A stretch of DNA of 64,000 nucleotides from Halobacteriovorax sp. GB3. Lineage in GTDB: Bacteria > Bdellovibrionota > Bacteriovoracia > Bacteriovoracales > Bacteriovoracaceae. The notes under the pieces were generated by a model that had not been told where the DNA came from, made no database searches, and saw only the letters and a list, made by a program, of their open reading frames with translations. The translations under genes and the position numbers were made by a program. Shown here piece by piece: positions 20,700-29,364 of this stretch. The DNA lies in the NCBI RefSeq assembly GCF_028649655.1, contig NZ_JAQSLN010000005.1:249409-313408 (forward strand), in the 5' to 3' direction. How positions within the stretch are numbered: position 1 is the stretch's first letter; each line of letters begins with the position of its first letter.

Positions 20700-21347
20700 T
20701 TATTCCCTTAATGATTCTATATTTGAAAGATAGTCGTTTTGGTTTCCGTTAAATACATAAGAGCCTGCAACAAGATTGTCCGCTCCATGTGTGACAAGTT
20801 TTTGAGAGTTGTTGTTTTTAACTCCACCATCAACTTGTACTTGAAATTTATATTTCTCTTTTAATGGTTTGATAGCATCTAGTTTTTCGTATGTTTCCTC
20901 AATAAACCCTTGGCCTCCAAAGCCGGGTTCAACAGACATAACCAACAGCAAATCAATCTCTTCTAAAATATCTTTTGAAATTTCAGACACTGAAGTTTTA
21001 GGTTTTATCGAGATACCAACACTTGGGTAAAATTGTTTGGCGTATTTTATAAGTTCAAGGCAGTCATCTATAGCCTCGTAATGGAATGTTATATTGTGAA
21101 TTCCATAGTCTTTCATCATATCAACATGAAACTTAGGATTGGTTACCATTAAATGGGCATCTAAGGGAAGTTTTGTAATTTGAGATATTCTCTTTATTAC
21201 TGGACCACCAAAAGTGAGATTTGGAACGAAGTGACCATCCATTATATCTAAGTGCAACCAAGTTTTAGGAGAAGATTCAATTACTGAAATTTCACTTTGG
21301 ATATTGGTAAAATCACAAGCAAGGATACTTGGAGCAATGATAGTCAT
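20700..21347 (-). CDS. rpe: Ribulose-phosphate 3-epimerase
   Basis: Interconverts D-ribulose 5-phosphate and D-xylulose 5-phosphate in the pentose phosphate pathway. It is a TIM barrel with the metal-binding HLDIMDGHFVPNLTFG segment, the catalytic aspartate in VDGGV and the SVEPGFGGQGF loop. The 215 residues are typical. It is one base from fmt and two from hutH, clearly part of the same transcript. Confidence 0.97.
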   Translation of the reverse strand: MTIIAPSILACDFTNIQSEISVIESSPKTWLHLDIMDGHFVPNLTFGGPVIKRISQITKLPLDAHLMVTNPKFHVDMMKDYGIHNITFHYEAIDDCLELIKYAKQFYPSVGISIKPKTSVSEISKDILEEIDLLLVMSVEPGFGGQGFIEETYEKLDAIKPLKEKYKFQVQVDGGVKNNNSQKLVTHGADNLVAGSYVFNGNQNDYLSNIESLRE

Positions 21348-21348
21348 G

Positions 21349-22299
21349 TTAAACCTCAGGGTTGATGATTAATATTTCCTTTGAATTCTGAAGACCATTT
21401 AAAAGCGTTTTATCATCACCAGCTTTCTTTCCTTCAAGCTGGATAAATTTAAGTCTGATTGCACAGTCTTTACAACCAACGACAAAGGCATTGTGTTTTA
21501 AGTCGAGTTCACCAGCAGGAATGTTACCTGGGAACTTTTCTATTTCAAAAACTTTCAATCGCTTTTTGTTGAGAAAGCAATATGTTCCAGGCCAGGGATC
21601 AAGGGCCCTGATTTGGTTTTGAAGTTTCTCAAATGTTGATTCTTTGAAATTGAGAAGGCCATCCTCTTTTTTGAGTGTTGGAGCAAAGCTAACAGATGAT
21701 TCGTCTTGAGCTGTATACTCTAAATTACCTTGATCAATTTTTGATATGAGAGAATTACAAGAAAGCGCGGCTTGAAATTTGAGTCTCGTATAAAGTTGTC
21801 CACCAGTTTCAAATTCCCCAATTGTCAGAGGATCACTAATAATTAAGTCTCCCGCATCCATTTTCTTAACCATCTTTTGAATAGAGACACCAGTTTCTTT
21901 ATCTCCATTAAGAAGAGCATATTGAATCGGAGCAGCTCCACGGTACTTTGGCAAAATTGATGTATGAATATTGAAACAACCTAGTTTAGGCATATTCAAA
22001 ACACGAGAACCAAGAAATTGAGCAAATGCTAGTACAACGAAGAAATCAATGTCTTCGTTTTCAAGTTGAGTAAGAAATTCTTCTTCTCTATTGATGTTCT
22101 CTGTTTGATAAAGTGGTATTTTCTTACTCTTTGCAAATTCAGCCACTGGTGGTGATTGGACTTTTTGCCCTCTACCAGCTGGACGATCAGGCATTGTAAT
22201 GACACCTTTCAGATTGATCTGTGGGTGAGTTGAAAGTAGCTCTAGCGTAGGGACAGAGAAATCTGGAGTCCCACAAAAAACAACATTGAATTTTTTCAT
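21349..22299 (-). CDS. fmt: Methionyl-tRNA formyltransferase
   Basis: Formylates initiator Met-tRNA with 10-formyl-THF. The Rossmann domain opens FCGTPDFSVP, and the catalytic Asn-His-Asp region includes FNIHTSILPKYRGAAPIQ. The C-terminal OB-like domain binds tRNA. The 316 residues are normal. It lies 4 bases after def; the def-fmt pair is widespread in bacteria and supports both calls. Confidence 0.97.
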   Translation of the reverse strand: MKKFNVVFCGTPDFSVPTLELLSTHPQINLKGVITMPDRPAGRGQKVQSPPVAEFAKSKKIPLYQTENINREEEFLTQLENEDIDFFVVLAFAQFLGSRVLNMPKLGCFNIHTSILPKYRGAAPIQYALLNGDKETGVSIQKMVKKMDAGDLIISDPLTIGEFETGGQLYTRLKFQAALSCNSLISKIDQGNLEYTAQDESSVSFAPTLKKEDGLLNFKESTFEKLQNQIRALDPWPGTYCFLNKKRLKVFEIEKFPGNIPAGELDLKHNAFVVGCKDCAIRLKFIQLEGKKAGDDKTLLNGLQNSKEILIINPEV

Positions 22300-22303
22300 A
22301 TGA

Positions 22304-22900
22304 TTAAAGACCTTTCTTCTTCTTAGTTTTTAAAAACTTCTTTGTAAGAAGGTTCTTTTTAAGAAGACTAAGTCTATCGAGAAAAACAATTCCGTCTAAA
22401 TGGTCATTCTCGTGTTGGAGACAAACTGCTCTGAATCCTTCAAATTCTTGAGAGTGTGTATTACCTTCGAGGTCTTGCCATTCTAAAACGATATGTTCGG
22501 CACGTTTTACTTCTTCATAAATTCCTGGAACAGAAAGACAGCCTTCTTCGCAAACAACTTCACCATCTTTTTCTTTAAACACAGGATTGATATAAACCTG
22601 AGGATTAAATTCTGAAAGAATATAATCAGTTGATCCATCAGCAAGAGTTGTCTCTTCGCGATTATAGTCAATATCGACAACAAACATACGAATACTTTTT
22701 CCAACTTGTGGCGCAGCAAGGCCGACACCTGGAGCTTTGTACATTGTGAAGAGCATGTCTTTAGCAAGTTGTTTGAGTTCATCGTTAAATTCAGTAACGG
22801 GCTCAGCAACTTTTTTTAAGACTGGTGCTGGTAGAGTGAATATTTTGAGGCGTTCGCCCTCAAGTTCATAGTTCTGTAAGAAATTTGTTTTTGCATCCAT
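22304..22900 (-). CDS. def: Peptide deformylase
   Basis: Metalloenzyme that removes the N-formyl group from new proteins. All three motifs are present: GVGLAAPQVG (58-67), EEGCLSVPG with metal ligand C121, and QHENDHLDG with ligands H163 and H167 and catalytic E164. The 198 residues include a basic C-terminal tail (KKFLKTKKKKG) of unknown role. The AAGGTG ribosome site is four bases from the ATG. A 17-base inverted repeat lies just upstream. Confidence 0.97.
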   Translation of the reverse strand: MDAKTNFLQNYELEGERLKIFTLPAPVLKKVAEPVTEFNDELKQLAKDMLFTMYKAPGVGLAAPQVGKSIRMFVVDIDYNREETTLADGSTDYILSEFNPQVYINPVFKEKDGEVVCEEGCLSVPGIYEEVKRAEHIVLEWQDLEGNTHSQEFEGFRAVCLQHENDHLDGIVFLDRLSLLKKNLLTKKFLKTKKKKGL

Positions 22901-22919
22901 GGTGCACCTTATAACATGC

Positions 22920-22936
22920 AGACTTTATTAAAGTCT
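22920..22936. repeat. Perfect inverted repeat upstream of def
   Basis: AGACTTT and AAAGTCT arms are separated by ATT. The repeat is flanked by a second, outer pair (GGTGC at 22901-22905 and GCACC at 22938-22942). It sits in the only appreciable gap (42 bases) between the GT39 gene and def. No T-tract follows, so it is not an obvious terminator; it could be an operator or an mRNA-processing hairpin. Confidence 0.45.
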
Positions 22937-22942
22937 AGCACC

Positions 22943-24574
22943 CTATTGAGGGTTATAGTCTCTATTTTTAAATAGTATCATTGTTTCTTTTAGTTCAGAA
23001 ATCTTGCCATTTTTTATGGCGTCAATGATGTGACTAACACGTCTTCTGCGCTTCCAAATACTCCATGTGTAAACTACGTCTGTTTGATCTTTTTGAGATA
23101 ACTTATCGTAATTATATTTATATGTAAGATAGTAAGACTGATTCTCTTGAACGTACTGTTGAAGTTCGTGTGAATTCATTGAGAGAATTTCACGATTGAA
23201 GGCTTCAGAGACAAAATAAGGTTTATGGACGACAGATGCTAGTTTCTTATTTCCAACTATTTCGATAACTTCTCCTGGCACAAGAGGCAAAGTAAAAGAT
23301 GGTATGAGAACTGTCCATAAGCTACCAAAAACTAACGCTGCACTAAAGAATCGGTACAGATGATTGTTGCGTTGAGTAAAGTGGTAGATAGCAAAAGCGC
23401 AAGATGCTATTGCTATGAAAAGCCCAAATAAATGAGAAGGGTTACTATAAACTTCTGAAATTGTGAGGGCCACACCTAAAAAGAAAATTAAAATAACCAA
23501 AAAGCCAGAGATGAGATAGTTCGTGAATTGAAATAACCTCTGTCTACGTTCTTTTACTAATCCGAGAAAGCATCCCTTTAAAATTAGTAATAAGAAAAAA
23601 GGAATAGAAGGAACCGCATAGTGATGCGACCTTTGGCTTGGAATAAGCCATAGCGTAAAAAAGAATACAAAATTACAGAAAAGAAAAACGTAAAGATTCT
23701 CATTTCCTTTTTTAACAGATTCTTTATTGTCGTAGAAATAATAGTAAATGAATGGGCAGAATAACGACCAAGGTAGTCCATAGATTAAGAGACCTTGGAA
23801 GACGTGGCGAATTGGATACGAACGTGCCGTAAATTTTCCGACATTCTCTCTTAGAAAAAAGTAGTTAAAAAACTCATCACCAAATCTTAAATAGCAAATG
23901 ATAAACCAAATTGAGCCGATTAAAAGAGAGAGGCTTAGCCATAAAAAAGTCTTTTTGATTGGCAATTGTTGTTTAGTTAAAAGGAGATAGATACCGTAAA
24001 GACCCAGACCCCCTGCGGCCATTACTAATGAAACTGGACCCTTGATTAGTATCGAAAGCCCTGTAAATAGAAACGCCAAGAAGAGAAATCTCTTTTTAGA
24101 GGTGTTTAAAAAATCATAGTAATAGAGCGAACCAAGTGCTGTTAGACAAGCTAGTGGCATCTCCATCATAAAAATACGTGTATATTTGAAAAAACAAAAA
24201 CAGGCCGTGAAAAAGACAAATGCATAGAGCCTAGAAGTGTTAAAGTTTCTCTTACTCCAATCTGCAAATAAAAAGAGATAGAGTAGAGAAGTAAGAACTA
24301 CACTTAATCTTGAGCTAAAAAGACTTGCTTGACCCTCGAGAAAATAAAATGGGAATGACAGCCAAAAGTGAAGTGGTGGTTTGGACCAATGATGCTCTCC
24401 CATATAAAGTGGGGCGATGAAGCTCTTCTCCTGAAACATTTCTTTAGCAATTTGTAGATAGAATCCCTCTGTTCCTTGGCGCAAACCATTTAAGTTTCCT
24501 ATGTCAAAGATATAGAGAAATAAAACAGTTACTAACATTAATGAAGGAATGAGGAACTTTTTCATCTTTAGCAT
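22943..24574 (-). CDS. GT39/ArnT-type membrane glycosyltransferase
   Basis: Polytopic membrane protein of 543 residues with about ten to twelve hydrophobic helices. The N-terminal loop holds the GLRQGTEGFYLQIAKEM segment and then HHWSKPPLHFW, matching the first periplasmic loop of dolichyl-/undecaprenyl-phosphate-sugar transferases (ArnT, PMT superfamily), which has acidic catalytic residues. Such enzymes move a sugar or amino sugar from a lipid carrier to lipid A, protein or glycan. An LptF/G gene directly upstream makes LPS modification a reasonable guess. The start could be 24574 or the ATG three codons later. Confidence 0.75.
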   Translation of the reverse strand: MLKMKKFLIPSLMLVTVLFLYIFDIGNLNGLRQGTEGFYLQIAKEMFQEKSFIAPLYMGEHHWSKPPLHFWLSFPFYFLEGQASLFSSRLSVVLTSLLYLFLFADWSKRNFNTSRLYAFVFFTACFCFFKYTRIFMMEMPLACLTALGSLYYYDFLNTSKKRFLFLAFLFTGLSILIKGPVSLVMAAGGLGLYGIYLLLTKQQLPIKKTFLWLSLSLLIGSIWFIICYLRFGDEFFNYFFLRENVGKFTARSYPIRHVFQGLLIYGLPWSLFCPFIYYYFYDNKESVKKGNENLYVFLFCNFVFFFTLWLIPSQRSHHYAVPSIPFFLLLILKGCFLGLVKERRQRLFQFTNYLISGFLVILIFFLGVALTISEVYSNPSHLFGLFIAIASCAFAIYHFTQRNNHLYRFFSAALVFGSLWTVLIPSFTLPLVPGEVIEIVGNKKLASVVHKPYFVSEAFNREILSMNSHELQQYVQENQSYYLTYKYNYDKLSQKDQTDVVYTWSIWKRRRRVSHIIDAIKNGKISELKETMILFKNRDYNPQ

Positions 24575-24583
24575 ATGATGGCC

Positions 24584-25687
24584 TTAATTTAATTTTCGAT
24601 TCTTTAAAAAGAAAAAACTTAGAATAAAGAGAAATAAAACTGGAACACTGAAAGTTGCCGTATATGGATTGATCTTAGAATTAATTCCAAGCTCAATGGC
24701 ATAAGAATTCACAAGCCAATAAACAATCGTAAAAACAAAAACAAAAAGAATACTCTTTCCGAATGAACTATTTCTTCTGTTGGGATTAAATATTGGAACA
24801 CAGGCAATCAAAGCAAATATAATGCAGATAACTGAATTTGATATCTTCTCTAAAAAAAGAACGGTGTACTCATCAACATTTAAGCCAGAGGAAGTAAGGT
24901 TGTTGATGTAACTCAATAGCTCATTATATGAAAGAGTTGTAATATCGGCCTCTATTTGCTTAAAGTCAGCAAGGGTTTCTTCGAGTTTGATAACTTCTGA
25001 GTCGATATGCTGAGTGATTGGAAAAGTTGTCTCATTGAGCTTTGTAATTTTAATTATGTCTTTAGCAACCCAGTTCCCATCATTATACTGAATTTCTTTA
25101 GCAATGAGCTTTTTCGAGAGATGATAGTCACTATTATAATAGAAAATATTTGGCGAAAGAATCTTATTCTTTTTTGAGTCGAAACTAAGAAAAGAGAAGT
25201 AATACTCTTTACTCTTATACCAAATGAGACCACTGCCAATTGTACTGGCCTTAAGTCCTTTCGATTGGAGGTTTCTAAATTTGTCATCAGCATCTTCAAT
25301 GAGATTATGTCGCTGCTTCTTAAAATATGGCTGCATATAGGCGCCAACAAAAAATTGTAAGAGGGAAACAACAAGAGCTACTTGAAAGACATCGACAACA
25401 TACTTTTTTCTTGAGTAACCAGAAGCAAATATCGCAGTTAACTCATTTCGATTTTTAAGTTTATTGATACTGAAAAGAGATGCAATTAAACAGGAAATAG
25501 GGATAATCCTATTCAATGTGATAGGAAGTTCAACGAAGTAATTAAGAAGAACTTCCGCTGCAGTAATATTAGATCTTAGAAAACCTGAAATTAATGAACC
25601 AACGGAAACGAGTAAAAGAAAAGCAATAAATGATGCTATAAAAAAACGAATCCACTCAGTAATAATAAGCTTTTTAATTGAATGCAT
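24584..25687 (-). CDS. LptF/LptG-family permease
   Basis: Inner-membrane component of the LPS transport ABC system that extracts LPS and passes it to LptC/LptA. The 367 residues have the family layout: two or three N-terminal helices, a large periplasmic beta-jellyroll (about 120-255) and three C-terminal helices. The ISCLIASLFSINKLKNRNELTAI segment includes the coupling helix contacting the ATPase. Which of LptF or LptG it is cannot be decided, and no partner gene or lptB is in the window. Confidence 0.82.
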   Translation of the reverse strand: MHSIKKLIITEWIRFFIASFIAFLLLVSVGSLISGFLRSNITAAEVLLNYFVELPITLNRIIPISCLIASLFSINKLKNRNELTAIFASGYSRKKYVVDVFQVALVVSLLQFFVGAYMQPYFKKQRHNLIEDADDKFRNLQSKGLKASTIGSGLIWYKSKEYYFSFLSFDSKKNKILSPNIFYYNSDYHLSKKLIAKEIQYNDGNWVAKDIIKITKLNETTFPITQHIDSEVIKLEETLADFKQIEADITTLSYNELLSYINNLTSSGLNVDEYTVLFLEKISNSVICIIFALIACVPIFNPNRRNSSFGKSILFVFVFTIVYWLVNSYAIELGINSKINPYTATFSVPVLFLFILSFFFLKNRKLN

Positions 25688-25689
25688 AT

Positions 25690-26397
25690 TTAAATCAATT
25701 TATTTATAAAACCAATGATTGGTTTGAAAAGTATTGTGGTTACGAAATAATTTACTCTTGGATGCTTCTCAAGGAAAACGACAAGATTTGGTGAAAAACG
25801 ATAATATTGCTCGACTCCATAGAAACCAATTCTAGATTTCATCAACTCTCGCTTGAAGCCTCTAAGGTTTTCAAGAAGATCTTCATCATGAGGATAGCAG
25901 TGAGTTGCAACATAACAGGCTTTAGAGTTAATTTGAATTCTATTGTAAGCTTCTTGAAAGACTGCAAGGTTATAGGCCTTTCTTCTTTTTACAAACTTTT
26001 TAACCATTTGTGCGTTGACGTGTTGAAATTTAAACCCTGTAGAGAATTTAATGAATTGCTCTAAACAACGAACAGATTCATGTCTAAGTCGCGGAGAGCG
26101 ATCATAGGCCTTAGCTAAATCCCAGTAGGCATGGCTAACAAGAAGGAGTTCTGCAATATCTTTTTCAACATCAAAAAGCTTAGGTGTTAATTTATCTTCT
26201 TTGGTTCCGTGATAAGCAGCTAAGGCATTAAGGTAGCCCATGTATTTATCGACGGCCTTTGGAATATCTCCACGTTGAGAAAACTCTTGTGCTCTTTTTA
26301 AAAGAGTAAGGCGTTCTCGATATGCTTGAACAATCGCTTGAGGTTTTTTCTCTTCTTCTTGTTCTTCTTCCTGTCCCTTTCCTTTACCTTTCGTCAT
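25690..26397 (-). CDS. CFI-box C-terminal domain protein
   Basis: No signal peptide. Residues 1-20 are a low-complexity Lys/Glu stretch. Residues 22-120 are helical with TPR-like character. From C161 the C-terminus (CYVATHCYPH, then LRGFKRELMKS, then YYRFSPNL) fits the CFI-box-CTERM pattern, whose usual form is CFIATAAYGS followed by LRxFRD and YYxxSP. The function of that domain is not established. It is two bases from both neighbours (LptF/G gene and OM protein), so cotranscription is certain in practice. The recognition comes from memory of the motif, not an alignment. Confidence 0.62.
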   Translation of the reverse strand: MTKGKGKGQEEEQEEEKKPQAIVQAYRERLTLLKRAQEFSQRGDIPKAVDKYMGYLNALAAYHGTKEDKLTPKLFDVEKDIAELLLVSHAYWDLAKAYDRSPRLRHESVRCLEQFIKFSTGFKFQHVNAQMVKKFVKRRKAYNLAVFQEAYNRIQINSKACYVATHCYPHDEDLLENLRGFKRELMKSRIGFYGVEQYYRFSPNLVVFLEKHPRVNYFVTTILFKPIIGFINKLI

Positions 26398-26399
26398 GA

Positions 26400-27272
26400 C
26401 TAGAACCTATAAGAAAGTGAGAAAGAAGTTTCTTTGATATCTTCTTCTTTTTGATTGAGTTTTTCATCTTCAGAAAGAGAAGTATTTTTTAGTGCAAAAT
26501 TCAGTACTAGTCTTGGTTGTACCCAACCGATTCCAGCACCAGTTGATCTTTCCTTTAGTAACTTATCTTCTGATGCTCCAAAGCGAAGAAAGAAATTATT
26601 CCATACTTTCAATTGGAGGGCCGCTCTAACAAGTGAACTTTCTTGAAGGTCTTGATTGTAGTCTGCACCTGCATCAAGCATAATATTGATATAATCTTTT
26701 AACGTATATTGAAGACCAACGATTGCACGAGTTTCAAATTCTTTTGCCTTAAAAGGGTCATTTACGACAATACCCATGGCGAGATTTTTGTCAACGAAGT
26801 GTGAAACTCCGAATGTTGTAATGACATAGTCCTTGTCTACGCCATCGATAGTATCAGTTATTTTTTTATAAGTAACACCAGATGACGACCACTTTCCAAT
26901 GGTAGAAGCGATTGAGGCATTAAATTGTTTACGGCTTTCGTTATTATAATCTTGTTTAAAATAACTAAGAGAACCTTTAACATTTCCTTTAGTGTCTGAA
27001 GCAATGAAACCATAAGATTTCGATTCAGAATTTGTTGTTTGCGATTGAGCAGTAATATCAGAATTAGATTTCTGAATATAGAGGGCGGATAAATTAAAGA
27101 AACCAAGTGTCGCCGGATTTAACATTGTCGCTTCATCGACAAGTGGTGTCGCAATCCCAGTTCCCGCAGTTGATTTCATTCTGGTCGTTTCGTAGTTGAA
27201 GATTCTTGCATATGACTTGCTTATAAAAGTTGAAGCAATTAATATGAGGGGAAGGTATTTAAGAGATTTCAT
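26400..27272 (-). CDS. Exported outer-membrane barrel-like protein, unknown function
   Basis: I place the start at 27272, giving a clean signal peptide (MKSLKYLPLILIASTFISKSYA). An upstream ATG at 27296 would add eight residues. The mature protein of about 270 residues is rich in amphipathic strands and ends FSLSYRF, the C-terminal aromatic typical of Bam substrates. The MLNPATLGF stretch near the N-terminus recalls the FadL/PorV-type hatch region, but the similarity is short. It is the first gene of the long minus-strand run leading to hutI. Confidence 0.7.
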   Translation of the reverse strand: MKSLKYLPLILIASTFISKSYARIFNYETTRMKSTAGTGIATPLVDEATMLNPATLGFFNLSALYIQKSNSDITAQSQTTNSESKSYGFIASDTKGNVKGSLSYFKQDYNNESRKQFNASIASTIGKWSSSGVTYKKITDTIDGVDKDYVITTFGVSHFVDKNLAMGIVVNDPFKAKEFETRAIVGLQYTLKDYINIMLDAGADYNQDLQESSLVRAALQLKVWNNFFLRFGASEDKLLKERSTGAGIGWVQPRLVLNFALKNTSLSEDEKLNQKEEDIKETSFSLSYRF

Positions 27273-27327
27273 AGAATATCCGAGTGTTTTAATCATCCAT
27301 AATTAATAAAAGGTTAGGATAAGTATA

Positions 27328-28215
27328 ATGAAGATTAGAAAAGCTGTCATCCCTGTTGCAGGAAAAGGAACGCGCTTCTTACCGGCAACTAAACAAGTTC
27401 CAAAAGAAATGCTTCCAATTGTGAATAAGCCAATGATTCATTATGCAGTAGAAGAAGCTGTTAATTCAGGAATAGAAGAGCTAATTTTCGTAACTTCGTC
27501 TGGAAAAGAGGCCATTGAAAACTATTTTGATAGAAATCAAGAGCTAGAGGCTTTCCTTAAAAAGAATAATAAAATTGAGATGATGGAAGATATTCAACGC
27601 ATTGGTAAAATGGTTGAAGTCGTATCAGTTCGTCAAAAAGAACAATTGGGCCTTGGACACGCAATTAATTGTGCAAGGGGTCTAGTTGGCAATGAGACTT
27701 TTGCCGTCATTCTTGGGGATGATCTCGTTTTAAGCGATACGCCTGTAACACGACAATTAATTGATGTTAGTGAAAGAAATGAAGCGAAGTCAGTGATTGG
27801 CGTAATGGAAGTCCCAAGAGAGACAACGAATAAATATGGTATTGTTGATGGTGACTTTTTAAAAGAAGATGCAAAAACTCTTCTTATGAAGCAAATGGTA
27901 GAAAAGCCATCTCCAGAAGATGCTCCTACAAATCTCGCAACACCTGGCCGCTATATTCTTAATAAGGAAATCTTTGATTGTTTAGATGAGATTCCTAAAG
28001 GAGTTGGTGGTGAATATCAATTAACTGATGCAATTAATCTACTTTGCTCGAAAGATAAAGTTTTCGCCCATATTTTTACAGGGGATCGATTTGATACAGG
28101 AAGTATTGCTGGATATTTAAATGCAACTGTTGAATTTGCCTTGAGAGATAAGAAAACTAGGAAGATAATGGAAGAGATCATCAAGGAAAAGATGAAATCT
28201 TATAATCTAGGATAA
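27328..28215 (+). CDS. galU: UTP-glucose-1-phosphate uridylyltransferase
   Basis: Makes UDP-glucose for polysaccharide and lipid synthesis. The nucleotide-binding PVAGKGTRFLPATKQVPKEM motif is at the N-terminus. The aspartate-containing ILGDD and the VEKP motif follow in order. The 295 residues are standard. It is divergent from the OM-barrel gene and leads into an exported unknown protein three bases later. Confidence 0.96.
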   Translation: MKIRKAVIPVAGKGTRFLPATKQVPKEMLPIVNKPMIHYAVEEAVNSGIEELIFVTSSGKEAIENYFDRNQELEAFLKKNNKIEMMEDIQRIGKMVEVVSVRQKEQLGLGHAINCARGLVGNETFAVILGDDLVLSDTPVTRQLIDVSERNEAKSVIGVMEVPRETTNKYGIVDGDFLKEDAKTLLMKQMVEKPSPEDAPTNLATPGRYILNKEIFDCLDEIPKGVGGEYQLTDAINLLCSKDKVFAHIFTGDRFDTGSIAGYLNATVEFALRDKKTRKIMEEIIKEKMKSYNLG

Positions 28216-28218
28216 AAA

Positions 28219-29274
28219 ATGAAAGTTCTACTGTGCTATTTGTTAGCAATATCATCATCATTTGCGGCCGTTCCAACAGCTGAAGGCCTTTTTAGAAATC
28301 CAAATAATAAAGATGTGACGGGAAACCTTGTCTACATCTCGATGATGATTAAGAAAATTTCTAATAATACGGCTCCAGTTGTTTCTGAAGTACTTAATTC
28401 TGGAAATGAAACTCAAAACGTTAATCAAGAAAGTGAAACAACAGTAGAACTACAACCAACAAAGAAAGAAGAGAACTTTTACTTTAAGTTCTTAATAAAC
28501 AATGAAGAAAATAGACAAGGTGAGATTATCCAGGCTGAGTACAGTGATCAAAGCTTTGTGAATGATAAAATGATTCGTGTTGAACATTTTAAAAACATTT
28601 CATCTTTATTAAATAAAGAAGAGATTGTTGAAAGAGAATTATTTTATTCGATACTATCAATGTATAGCCTTAATGACTCTAAACCAATTTCACACCTTTT
28701 TAGAAAGTATTCAAAAGACTATCTTACTAATAAGATGATTCTTAATGCAGATAAAGTCAGCTTACTTGATCAGTACAAAAAGTACTTAGTAACAGTTAAT
28801 GCAGATAGCTCTTTAAAAGAACACATAACTTCACCACTTAAAAGTGAAGATGAAGAAGTTCAAAAGAAAATCAATGAAACATTAAATAAAGAGCTCTATG
28901 CCAAATCTGAGCATGTGAAATTAGTTAAAAGAGGAAGTGAGTTCTCTTGGAATGTTAATTTCGATGGTATCGATGCTTACTTTACAAATGAAGAGCACCA
29001 ACTTGCACAATTAAAGTTGAATTTTAAAGAGACGAAATTAGATCTCTACGCACTTGATTACCTGCTCTTTGACGGCCAACATGAGATGCCTAAAAAGATT
29101 TTGATTAAGATAAATGATAAAACTTCATACGAAGTAAGAGTACTTGCCTATAATGACATTCTTTCAAAAAATAAAAATTTTAATGAAAGAGTGACTGAAT
29201 ATTTCAAAAACTTGGCAGAAAACAAAGAGAAATTAACTGGGTTTGAATATTCCAATAGTGGTCTAACTTATTGA
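28219..29274 (+). CDS. Exported protein of unknown function
   Basis: Not recognised. The 351 residues start with a signal peptide (MKVLLCYLLAISSSFAA). Residues 55-85 are an Asn/Gln/Glu-rich linker, and the rest is a mixed alpha/beta region with no cysteines after the signal and no obvious catalytic motif. The AGGA ribosome site overlaps the galU stop, so the two genes are cotranslated from one message, but that gives no clear functional hint. Confidence 0.75.
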   Translation: MKVLLCYLLAISSSFAAVPTAEGLFRNPNNKDVTGNLVYISMMIKKISNNTAPVVSEVLNSGNETQNVNQESETTVELQPTKKEENFYFKFLINNEENRQGEIIQAEYSDQSFVNDKMIRVEHFKNISSLLNKEEIVERELFYSILSMYSLNDSKPISHLFRKYSKDYLTNKMILNADKVSLLDQYKKYLVTVNADSSLKEHITSPLKSEDEEVQKKINETLNKELYAKSEHVKLVKRGSEFSWNVNFDGIDAYFTNEEHQLAQLKLNFKETKLDLYALDYLLFDGQHEMPKKILIKINDKTSYEVRVLAYNDILSKNKNFNERVTEYFKNLAENKEKLTGFEYSNSGLTY

Positions 29275-29299
29275 AAAGAAGTTAACTAACGTTTTTTTG

Positions 29300-29326
29300 T
29301 CAAGTTATCCGCCATTTGTCCGATAT
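29300..29326 (+). promoter_or_regulatory. Sigma-28 (FliA)-type promoter
   Basis: TCAAGTTA (29300-29307), 11-base spacer, TCCGATAT (29319-29326), against the consensus TAAAGTTT-N11-GCCGATAA. The spacing is exact. The expected start near 29333 leaves a leader of about 30 bases with AGAGGA ahead of the ATG at 29365. Confidence 0.65.
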
Positions 29327-29364
29327 GAGTAAAGAAGTAGGATTTTACTCTTAGAGGACAGAAT

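Noticed and set aside
22901-22937. Sigma-70 promoter for def (TAGACT-N18-TATAAG, minus)
   Set aside because: Its -10 box overlaps the def ribosome site, so the transcript would lack that site; the inverted repeat is reported instead.
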